A DNA stretch of 64,000 bases from Strix aluco (taxonomy: Eukaryota > Chordata > Aves > Strigiformes > Strigidae), in contig NC_133971.1 of NCBI RefSeq assembly GCF_031877795.1, forward strand, positions 3,466,195 through 3,530,194. The letters are read 5' to 3'. The first letter of the stretch is position 1. Every line of letters begins with the position of its first letter. Positions 26,436 through 36,800 of the stretch are shown piece by piece. The notes below the pieces were generated by a model. The model did not search any database. It saw only the letters and a program-made list of their open reading frames with translations, and was not told where the DNA came from. The position numbers and the translations under genes were made by a program.

Positions 26436-29215
26436 TACACATCTAGGAACAGGGTAACTCCTAGTGGAAGACAGACACCTCGGATCCGAGTTTATCAACT
26501 TGTGCCAACTCAAAACTTGCATCCTAATGAAGGATGTGCACAGCCTGTCTCTGTCATCTGAGGACTGCAATAAGTTCAGATGCACATCAAGAGTCACCGC
26601 AGCACAGGACAAAAAGATTTCAGTGCCCCAGTTAAAAGGACTAGCCCTGGTGTTCGAAGTGGGAGCACTAGGAACCCAAGGTGTAAGCGAAATCCATCAC
26701 TAATCCTTTCTCAGAAAATGGGTTTGCCGACAAGTTGAAAGAAGTTTGTTACACATACTGTGGAAATCATATTTGACATCAAGTATGATACGGTAAATTG
26801 TCCTAGCAACAAGAATAAGTATTTTTCATCAGCATTCAGCAAATAAGGGGACATTTTGGTTTGCTGATGAGAAATCGAATACTTTATTGCACTTCCTTGC
26901 AGACAAGTATACAATAGAGGGCTGAGAAAAACCATCCTGAGGTCACCTAGCACCACCTTCATGCAGAGAAGCAGAATGTTTGCTTAAAACTAGAGGTTCC
27001 CACCTCTGCCTGCCCCCACTTTTTCCTGTTTCCATTACTTTTTCACTTCCTGGTCCCTCAACTGCCTCACATTTCTGGTCTGTTACCAACTTTTTCCTTC
27101 ATCCCACAGCCTCTGCTGCTTCCGCACACATACCCAGACTTCTATGCCTCCCCATGAGTTCCCTCACCTTTTTTCCCCTCTTCCTCACTCTGAGAAATGG
27201 CTTCTTTTTCTTCACAGTGTCTGAAATCCACCACTTCTGGAGCACAGAATAAGAAACCCAGCAGATAAAGGGCAGCCCTGTGGCTCACCCATAAAGGTCA
27301 TTCCACAATGCCCTATTGATCAACCTAGACTTTCCTTCATATTCAGTCCAATTTATCCTTTTTTACAAATTAAGCTGTTATTCTTGGATGCAGTGGCTGT
27401 ATAACATCTTTTTACATAGCAGAAAACTGTTACCAGACAGCTACCATAAGCTTAAAAACATGACATATAAGTAAAGATTTAATTCCTTTGTCTTTTCCCT
27501 CCAGATCTTTCCAGTTTCTTTATTCCTGTCTTAAACTATGCTCTGCAAAGCTGTACAGCACTCAAGCTTTGGCCAGCACCAAGCAGAGCAGAACAGGTTA
27601 ATCCTTGCCTTGCATGTTTGCACCTTTCCTGATACGTCGTATTGCTGATTTGTATTTCTGGTCCCTTGCAATCTCCAAATTCTGTTCTGTAATAACATTT
27701 TCGATCCAGTTACCTCCCATCTTGCCTTTCTGCACTGGAGTTTTTTCCTATGAAATAAAGAACCGTCAACTTGCCTTCATTCCATTTCTTATCGCTGATT
27801 CTAGGCCACCTCATCAACTTATCAACATGATTTTGAATTCTGATCCTGTCTTCCATCATGCCTGTAACTCCACCTTCTTACAGCTTACCAGGTGGAGGAG
27901 GAAGCTTCAGAGTTTGAGGAGGCTGCTTTAGTCACACAGGGTATCTTTGCATCAATAAGAATAGCCTTCAGGCTGCCTCATACCTTTCTTCTGCTACGCC
28001 TTCATCTCATATTCAGCCTACACTCTGCTCACGTAGAATGGATTTCTTTACAGCCATCAATGTTTTGGTTCATCCTTTGGCACTTTGAACTTAAGCTTTA
28101 AAACGTAAAATTCTATTTTTCATACTGCTGTGCATGCAATCTGATTCCAGTTTCTTACCAGTTACATACAATTTTTATTTACAGCAACTATGAATGTGTG
28201 GTGTCATATTGAACTACACCTTGTATTTCACAATACATGCTATATCTGTGGCTATCTCAGATGAGTCAGGGGTCTTTATAATGGTCTGATACACATGGAA
28301 ATGAAAGTAATTTTAATTTCTTCAGTACTACAGCATCTCATTTTGTTTTTACATCAGTGAACACCTCTTTGCCATTATGACACTATGAAAGAAACATGGG
28401 ATGTTTCTGCTAAAAAGAACATTATCAGAGACAGAGAAAAAAAAAAAAAGGGCATTACTGTTAAATCCTAGACTGAAGGATGCTATACAGCAGAGCTCAG
28501 AATGAGCTTTAGAACAAGTGCTGTTAAAGCCTAGTGTAACACCTTGCCTTTTAAGAGCAGACATCTGTAGCCAAAGAAAACAAAAAATGGAGATCTGTTA
28601 GGAAAGAGGGAGGGAGATAAGGGCAGAAAAACATATGGCAAAGGAGGAATTATGAATATTTAACTTTTAAAATCTAGGTCTAAGAATTTAGCCAACACTG
28701 TTTCAAGTTATTATTTATAATTTATGCACGTATTTCTGAAATCATTAAGCAGTACCACTTGTGTCTAAAAATGCAACCAGATTTCATCCATTCTTCAGTC
28801 CCCTACTTCCAAACTGAATTGGGAAGCACAGATACAACTGAAAAGCAATCAGAAAATACAGGTTAGGTTTTATTTTAAACATTATTCGAAGCTAAATATA
28901 CATACACGCTGGTAAAAACATTAGGTTATATGTACATCGCACACCCTGGTGCAGCACAGGGATATCCAGGCTAGTCAGAAAGCAATTTAGTCCTCTGGGG
29001 TACGTAATTAGCCCAGACAACTATAGCGCGATGCTAAATCACTTCACTACTCGCTCATACATTAACACCGCGTTGCTGTGTGCAGTGTAATCACACCTCA
29101 AAGTCAGTTCTACAGAGAACGTGCAGGCGGAATACCCCCTCTCTGCTCCTCTATTCTCGTACCAAAAGGCAGTAAAAGTCGTTCTTATCCAGTAGGGGTG
29201 GTGCAGGCTGGGCTG

Positions 29216-29252
29216 GAGCAGCAGCAGTCGCAGCAGCAGCAGCAGCAGCAGA
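29216..29252. repeat. CAG trinucleotide tract
   Basis: Three CAG units, one TCG interruption, then seven CAG. On the plus strand a 71-codon frame reads through it as Gln, and on the minus strand an 88-codon frame reads it as Ala. Neither frame resembles a known protein. Confidence 0.9.
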
Positions 29253-30324
29253 CTTGCCCACTGGTGGCTGAGCAGCACAAGTACAGGCAGTAGCTGCCTC
29301 CAAGGGCTGGGGCAGAGCTGCTGTGCTGAGAGGAGGAACACAGAGCCAGGTACCACCTGGGACTACATCTCTCTGCACAGACAAAAAAAAAAAAAAAATA
29401 GCATCTAAATTTACCATGATTTCACCGTGAAAAGAATAGGCTTCCTTGCATAATTATGGATTAAAGTAGAAACCAACAGTGTTATTAAGCCTGCTCTTCG
29501 CCTTCGCTGTGCTATCCAAAACCATTTCCAGCACATAGTTCCTCCAATTTCAGCTTTTATTGCACAGGCTAATCTCACCAGTTTAATAACTGACTTTGCC
29601 CGTGTGTGTTCCCATGTGTGCCCAACAGTGCCCTGGGAAGGTTACGAGGCATTCAATAGCAATTAAAATTGGAAAGCACGGGAAAAACAAATCTCTGACA
29701 CAGGGAGAATGACTCAGAAAAGATCCTTGGCCAACACATCTGTGACTGTACCAGAGCTACAGAGGAAGATATTTTCCAGAAGTTTGGTCCAGATCATCAT
29801 TTCCAATCATCAAACTGGCAAGGATGCATGACATGTTTTTAATACAGCTTTACATTTTCACACTTATTTTGTGCTGTACAATTTGCTGTAAGAGTGACAT
29901 GAACAAAAAACACTGGTGCTTGCATGAAGTCTACCCAAGCAAAACTCATTTGAAAGTTTTTGGATTAATTTTATCGACAAAGCAGCTTGTTGCTTTATCT
30001 CACAAGGTTCTGATATTTGATCTGATTTTGAACAGCTGGGATGGGGTTTGCAATCTTCTGGACCCTCCAATTCAGCTTGGGACAAGGGAACAGTAGGGTG
30101 GTTTCAAATACTAATAAAACTAGGAATAGAAAAGGAAACATATTCACTGAAAGAGATGGCTGGCAGACAGCCTCACAAATGTCCTTCATATACCAACAGA
30201 TGAGTTTGAAAATTAATTAACAGCTGAAGATACAGCTAATAATAAAGCCTTCAAGTATACCTCACAAAAAAAATCATTATTTTCCTCATTAAGCTGGCAA
30301 TACAGAGGTGTGAGGAACATGCTG

Positions 30325-30374
30325 GTGATATTCTAATTTATCCACTCCAGTGATATTCTAATTTATCCACCCTA
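30325..30374. repeat. 25-bp tandem doublet
   Basis: GTGATATTCTAATTTATCCA followed by CTCCA is repeated directly with only end differences. Confidence 0.93.
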
Positions 30375-31589
30375 CTCATAAGAGGTAATTTTAGAAGGGA
30401 TTTAGCCATCTTTGAAAATGTAAGGGTTTGCAAGTCACAGCTACCATACCCAAAATCAGGTATTTATTTTTAGCTATTATAATTTAAGCCTGCCTTTTCA
30501 GTTTTGAATTCCTGGCATCTCCATTTCATGTGCAATATGAGCACTGCTGCCAGCTTTACTAAATTTACAAACAGTGGCATTTAGGTTTCTGGAGCAGAGC
30601 TTTTGCCGTAGCATCCCATGAAGAACAGCACCACTTGCACTAAGAATCTGTTTGCCTGGAGATCTTCTGCCCCGAAGATCTTACAGTTTAGTGCAGAGAG
30701 TAACAACATCACTACAAACACTGAGGGTTGCCTTGATGGGACCAGCATGGAGTCCCAAGAGGTGTATTCAGGACTTGTACCCAACTCCCTGCTTCAAACA
30801 GGGGAAAAACACAGATTTGAAAGCAATTCTCAGATGAATGCACCTAAGTACAGACACATCCAAACAGCAAGGAGTGAAATGGAAAACCAGTAATCAAAAA
30901 TCTCACTACAGCACAAGTTTATGGTCAAACCTGCCAATAATTTATGCTTTTAGTTACTAAGCTACCATTTGTTAACAGAGGTCAATTACAAACTTCTTAC
31001 AGTACTTCTGCCTACTTGATCTGTGGACCAGATATTATGAACGACAGCCAAACAAGCCTCATCTCTGCTTGACTTCGTTCAGGGAAAATGTCTTGAGCAC
31101 ACCTACTGAATCCAGCTCTTCACATCCAGCAGTGTGCACTTGGGGTCAACCTGCTACTGGTTTATTACTGGAAACGTAGGTGTAAAACACCTTCAAGGCA
31201 TGCTGTCAGTCCTGAAGAGAGCAGGATTGAAATGCCTAAAGGAGTTTTTCACTGCCCAAGTTTTTTCAGTGAATCTAGCCAGGCTGCTTAGCACCGTATT
31301 AGGAAAGATTTGAACATCCATATGGTCCAGCTAGTAACACTGGACTATGCTGTTTCAGGACTGGTTATAAACCAGCCCTGTCATAGCAAGGTACAAGGGA
31401 CAGGTATCGTGACACAGACCGGAGCACTGAGGCAGCGTTTTTTCCAAGTTGGTGAGACGAGTATTTCCTCCACCCACAGAATATGTAACAGTGGCTCATT
31501 CACTGGTTTGAAAAGCACAGGAGTATTAACGACAATGAGTTAGCAAAATGTAAGCTGACCTTCTGACCTTTAGGGTAGAAGAATGATTC

Positions 31590-32567
31590 ATGGTGACAAC
31601 CAGAGCGGGCCCCACTGGCCCCCGCTGCCACCATGTCAGGCAAGGATCGCACCGAGATCTTCCCCTCGTGGATGGCTCAGACCGTCATGAAGGCTTGTTT
31701 GAAAGGAGCCCAAACAGGTCATAACCTCTTGAAGAAAAAATCTGATGCTTTGAGACTCCAATTCAGGCAGATCCTTAAGAAAATTATTGACACTAAAATG
31801 CTGATGGGTGAGGTGATGAGAGAAGCTGCCTTTTCACTTGCTGAGGCAAAGTTTACAGAAGATTTCAGTACCACTGTGATCCAAGATGTGAATAAAGCTC
31901 AAGTCAAGATCGGAGCTAAAAAAGACAATGTAGCAGGTGTAACCTTGCCAGTTTTTGAGCATTGCCAGGAAGGAGGGGACAGCTATGAGCTGACCGGCTT
32001 GGCCAGAGGTGGAGAACAGCTGGCTAAGCTGAAGAGGAACTATGCCAAAGCTGTGGAGCTACTTGTGGAACTGGCCTCCTTACAGACATTCTTTGTTACT
32101 TTGGATGAAGCCATTAAAATAACAGACAGACATGTGAATGCAATTGAACATGTGATTATTCCCAGGATCCAGTGTACTCCTTCTTGTATCATCACAGACC
32201 TGGATGAATGAGAACAAGAATTCTACAGGTTAAAGAATATCCAGGAAAAAAAAAAAAAAAAGGTATTGAAAGAAAAATCTGAGAAAGAACAGGAGCTGCG
32301 GAGGGCTGCTGGTGGGCAACATGAACCAGCCAATCTCTTAGAAGGATGAAGACCTTCTCTTTGAGTAACCCAGCACAGCATTTGGATATGGAGCAGGGGA
32401 CCCAGGATACAGAATGTCCAATCGCAATATAATTCAGGATATGTTGCCTCAATGATACTTATGTGGCTTCTCAGTTGGTGTAAAAGTCTCAAATTGAATG
32501 GATTGTGGATTTCTCCTGGGAGATTAGAAATTATTTAAAACTTTTAAAACTAAAAAAAAAAAAAAAA
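31590..32567 (+). pseudogene. ATP6V1D processed pseudogene (V-ATPase subunit D retrocopy)
   Basis: An intronless copy of the mRNA for subunit D of the V-type proton ATPase, the central-stalk rotor subunit. A GC-rich leader with Kozak GCCACC precedes the ATG at 31633. Family segments are clear: MSGKDRTEIFPS, KKIIDTKMLMGEVMREAAFS, NVAGVTLPVFEH and YELTGLARGGEQLAKLKRNY. A TGA at 32209-32211 ends the frame after 192 residues, where the family has Arg and about 247 residues in all. Homology goes on beyond it (FYRLK, KSEKEQELRRAAG), with an in-frame A-run expansion at 32246-32261 and a frameshift just before the ancestral stop at 32366-32368. One codon is lost near residue 76. A 3' UTR and a 16-base poly(A) (32552-32567) complete it. 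Many Arg codons have become Trp, Cys, His or Gln. It is non-functional as a protein gene. Confidence 0.95.
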
Positions 32568-32569
32568 GA

Positions 32570-32970
32570 GGAGCGGCTGAGGGAACTGGGGGGGTTTAGT
32601 CTAGAGAAGAGGAGGCTGAGGGGAGACCTCATGGCTCTCTCCAACTCCCTGAAAGGAGGGTGCAGAGAGGGGGGGATGAGTCTCTTGACCCGAGGAACCA
32701 GCGCCAGGACAAGAGGGAATGGCCTCAAGTTGCACCAGGGTAGGGTTAGACTGGCTCTTAGAAAGTATTTCTTTGCAGAAGGGGTTGTTGGGCGTTGGAA
32801 TGGGCTGCCCAGGGCAGGGGGGGGAGTCCCCATCCCTGGAGGGGTTGAAGAGTCGGGTTGACCCAGCGCTGAGGGATCTGGTGGAGTTGAGAATGGTCAG
32901 TGGGAGGTTCAGGGTTGGACTGAATGATCTTCAAGGTCTTTTCCAACCAAGACAATTCTGTGATTCTGTG
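32570..32970 (+). mobile_element. CR1 3' fragment joined to the ATP6V1D poly(A)
   Basis: A 5'-truncated CR1 beginning GGAGCGGCTGAGGGAACT two bases after the retrocopy poly(A). It ends with two ATTCTGTG octamers at 32955-32962 and 32963-32970. It is the same subfamily as the outer CR1 at 17413 and is uninterrupted. The direct abutment to the poly(A), in the same orientation, suggests that both were integrated in one event. Confidence 0.93.
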
Positions 32971-33678
32971 AACTCAAACAATCTATTAAGGTCTCCAGCC
33001 TTCACATAATACAGATTGCTTCCCCCGGAAATTGTTAGGAAGACAGAGTCAGTAAAATGGCACAAAGGCTTGATAAAAATGCTTCCATAAACTCTGAATA
33101 TTATGTGTGTATACAAATTTTGCAGCGACATGCTTATGAACCACATCTCCCCTCACCCCAAACCCCATCTTGAAGGTGTACAGCCAGTAGCAATTCTCAG
33201 CTGACAAAGAGACCAGCCCGCTTCTCCAAAGCACTGCCAACATCCCGGGGTGCCGACAGCTGCCGCCGCACAACAAGCGGCCGCTCCCCGGCTCCGGCCG
33301 GCGGGAACACCGCCTCAGGCCGCTCCCCCACAACCTGCCCTACTTCCACACTCAAGATGGCGCCGCCCGACTCAGCGGCGGACAGAACAGACAGGCCCTG
33401 AGCATGCCGGAAGTCTCTTCTACCGCAGCCCAGCACACCTAGGCTAGAGAGGAGCTAGAGAGGAGCGAGCGGGGGCGGCACAGGCACCCCGTGAGCCCGC
33501 CAGCCACGCTACAGGCCCGCCATGACCGCCGCCATTTTCCACAGGCAGGCACCCCCCGCCCCTCTGACCGCGACGCGCAGCATTCTGCGTAGCAGCACCC
33601 TCACGCACCAAACCCCGCCCCCCCCCGCGGAGACGGTACGGAGAAACGCCTCCTCCCGCTTGAGTGTCAGCCCTCCAG

Positions 33679-33733
33679 CCAATGAGCAAGCGCGCAGTGC
33701 TCGGAGGCGGGAAGATCTCCGCCAGCGCCCAAT
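33679..33733 (+). promoter_or_regulatory. Paired CCAAT boxes (NF-Y type) upstream of CETN3
   Basis: AGCCAATGAG and GCCCAATCAG, same strand, 50 bp apart. Paired CCAAT boxes with such spacing are typical of promoters of cell-cycle genes. That fits a centriole protein, although the cell-cycle link is inference. Confidence 0.6.
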
Positions 33734-33872
33734 CAGAAAGCGAGGAGGGCGCGGGTTGGCGGTCGCCGGCGTCGTGCCGCGTTTCCCAGGGGAAGGGGGC
33801 GGCGGGGCCGTGCGGAGGGGCAGGCGGTGGGTTAGGCCCGCCGCGGCCCGGCGCGGGGGTGGCGGCAGCAGC

Positions 33873-33889
33873 ATGAGCTTGGCCTTGAG
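33873..33889 (+). CDS. CETN3: CETN3 coding exon 1
   Basis: Seventeen coding bases, ATG AGC TTG GCC TTG AG, giving MSLAL and part of Arg. The donor is GTTGGT. A better-looking GTATGA four bases on would put exon 2 out of frame (immediate TGA), so the weak site is the one used for this protein. Confidence 0.9.
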
Positions 33890-36800
33890 GTTGGTATGAG
33901 CTGGGCGGTTCCCCCCTCGCTCCCTTTGGGCGGCGGAGCGCGGGCGGGGGGCGGCCGCCGCTATCCGGGGCCCTCTGGGGCCCTCAGGGCCTCGCTGTCC
34001 CCTCGGGGGGCTGCCGGGGGAGGTATTGTCGGGAAGCCGGGTGAGGCGGGCAGCGGCGGGGCCTGGGAGCTGGCGTGTGCCGGCGAAGGTCATCCGCAGC
34101 CTCCAGCCGCTTACGTCTTATCCCTTCGGAGGGGGTCGTGGGCGGATCAGGCCCGGCAGCGTCTGTTTACCGAGGGGAGAGGAGGGGAGGGCCCGTCGCG
34201 TCTGGCTTTGAGAGGTTCGCTTCTGGATTGTTTTAAGTAATACATCTTCAAAAAGCCTTTTAATAGGCGTTGTTAGGCTGTTGAGTTTTGTTGTGTTTTC
34301 ATTTTGATTCAGTAACTGTTTTATAAAGGGGCCTGGCTTACAAAGTCTGTACCTTGCAAATCCTTGTCTTCAGGTGTAATTAATATGCTTATATGGCATA
34401 TATGATCCTTAATTTTCAAGTCTGGGAACTTCATGTTTCATGTGGTAAAAGTGGTTGTAGAAGTGCTACTAAACTACTTGCATTTAAGTACTGGTCTGTC
34501 TCTTGAAAAAAACACTTTATGCTAAGCACTAAATAAACACTCGAGTAGCCAGATGCTTCTTCCAGAAGAGTCTGGCGTTAATCTGCTTTCAGACTTCTAA
34601 ATGGATTTCATCATTGCGGCTCACAAAATGTGGGCTCTCTGGATCCGAGCTACTCTCCCAGTCCTAATTATGTAGGCAGCTCAGAGTTATTTTAGTCCTT
34701 CCAAAAGCTATAGTAATCCAAAGCCTGTGTGAAATCATGCTGTCCCCAATTGATCTGCTAAGGATCTCTCACTCTTTGACAATATTGTGGTCTGAGGCAG
34801 GTCCAGCTTGTGCAGCTTGTGCTTTTCTTGTCTATATTTGGAATTTTTACTGGTGTAGCTTCAGTGGTTGTTGAAAGCTAAATCCCAGCTGTGTGTTTAA
34901 TCTTTGGTTTTGATTAAAATTAGCAAATCTTTAACAAAGGAGAAGAAAAAGCGGCTCATTACAGGAGATTCAGAAAATAAATATCCTTGAAAACCATTTT
35001 TCTGTTCACTCATCAGTAATTCTTACGCGTTTTACAGTAGGTGGCAAGAGCGTGCATTTTTCCTCTGGTGCAAATAAAGAAATGAGTGTAAAAAGCATTT
35101 TCCTGAGAGGAGAACGTTAGAAGGGGCTTCTGGAAGTCATCTAGTCCACCTTTCTGCTCAGAGCAGGTCCCACTCAAAACTGAATGAGGTTGCTGAGCAC
35201 TTTCTCCAGTTGGCTTCTAAAAATTTCTTATGATGGGGACTCGTCAGTCTCCCAGTGCAGCTGTTCCAGCCCATAAACACTCATGCTGGGAAAACGTTTC
35301 CCCTTAGCTGCAGTTTTTTCTCTTGCGTTTTGTAGTAGTTGTCTCTTGTTCTTTCACTGTGCTCCTCTGAGGGGAACCTGTCACTCTTTTCTGTGTAATA
35401 ACCCTCCAGATGGTGAAGGACAGCACTTAGATCCCCTCTCCTTAGCCCTCACCCGCCTAGTCCCTCTGCCTCACTCACCGTGGTCCAACTAAACCCAGTT
35501 TCTTCAGCTTTTCATATGCTGCAGCAACCAGGCACGGGAGTCTCTGCCTTAGACTTTATCCACTTTCTCTACATTTCACTGGCCCTGGGGTGCCCACAGC
35601 TGAACGCAGCACATCTGATGTGGCCTCAGGGTCACGGTATGGAGGGGATTTACCACTGCAATTAGCCATGCTCATCACAGCGACAGTATGCTATGAGGTG
35701 CATGCATGCCTGCTTCTTCCCAGTGTGTACCTTGAGCACTCTTTAACAGTCTTAGTTGATACCACATGTTAGCTCAAATGTACTATTTTTTATTTTTTAA
35801 TTTTTTTTAGAGTTCTTGCTCTGAAATGGACATCTTCCAAGCAATTCCTCTGGATTACAGCAGTCAATCTCATTGATGTGAATAAAGCACAGTTACAGAA
35901 AAAAAAAAAAAAAAGTTACTAGCTTGGTCCAAAGTACCTTTTATCAGTGCCATCCTTTTCGGCTTTTTCAGCTGTTGTCCCCAATATATGAATCATATGT
36001 TTTCTGTCTGTTACCTGAAAATTTAATCTTATTTCTAGACTAGCCAAGGAAAAGAGAGCTGTTTGTGAGCAAGATTTGCTGACTGCGGGGGGGAGGCTTG
36101 TCTTTTGTATAACCAAAACACAGCAGAAAGTCTTTTGAACAGTGCGTATGTGTGTGATTTAAAGGATTTTAAAAAAATCCATAAATGCTGTTTGCCTTAA
36201 GAACTGTTACAGGCAGCAAAGCCAATTTGTGGCACCTAAAGCCCGCTTCAGTAGCCTGACAACTCACTTGTCTCTTCTTGTTAAGCCTCCAGCAGCCTGT
36301 CTCTCAAAATTCTTTCTTCTAAGCTACAGTTCAGAAACAAGTGTTTTCAGTTGTATCATTTCAACTGCCAATCTAGTTTGTAACCTCAAGTATTCTTTTT
36401 AACTGGTAGTTTTTCTACCCTAATTTTGTTGTTGGTATTTATTAACCAAAACACCTGTGCTGGTTTTATTTTGGGTGGGGGAGTGGAGGTGTCATTCAGC
36501 TTTCATAAAGGAATTGTCAATTTCAAGTGTTATTTTAAACTGACAGGACAAGCTGGGAAGAGGCTGAACAGAGGAGGTAGTGATTTGTGCAGTTATGGTG
36601 AGTTTCTTATTGGTGGAAGACATTATCTACAGTGGTATCTTCCCAGAAAAAAATCAATTACTCTTAATTTATTTCTTCTCATATAGGAATGAGCTTTCCG
36701 TAGACAAAACTAAAAAGAAGAAAAGAAGAGAACTGACTGAGGAGCAGAAGCAAGAAATTAAAGATGCCTTTGAGTTGTTTGATACAGACAAAGACAGAGC

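Larger units (their letters stand above)
25511..31570. other. MBLAC2-CETN3 intergenic region
   Basis: Six kilobases without a recognisable gene. Contents seen: an inverted repeat at 26382-26435, a pyrimidine-rich stretch at about 26990-27250, a CAG tract at 29216-29252, A-runs near 28437 and 29382, and a 25-bp tandem doublet at 30325-30374. Open frames are short and show no family motifs. Confidence 0.6.
33230..34210. promoter_or_regulatory. CpG island and CETN3 promoter
   Basis: A CpG-dense region around CETN3 exon 1. Visible motifs: YY1-type AAGATGGCGCC at 33354-33364; an ETS site CCGGAAGT at 33407-33414; YY1-type CCGCCATTTT (minus-strand sense) at 33529-33538; and two CCAAT boxes at 33679-33683 and 33729-33733, 50 bp apart. 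The CCAAT boxes lie 140-195 bp before the ATG, so transcription probably starts near 33.8 kb. There is no TATA box. The opposite-sense YY1 site leaves room for an antisense transcript. Confidence 0.8.

Noticed and set aside
31633-32211. Reading the ATP6V1D copy as a functional 192-aa gene
   Set aside because: It has no introns, a poly(A) tail, a premature stop at a conserved Arg, loss of the C-terminal helix region and a further frameshift, so it is a processed pseudogene.
33509-34093. 194-codon minus-strand frame in the CETN3 CpG island
   Set aside because: GC-rich composition explains the lack of stops, the protein is low-complexity Pro/Arg/Ala, and it overlaps the CETN3 promoter.
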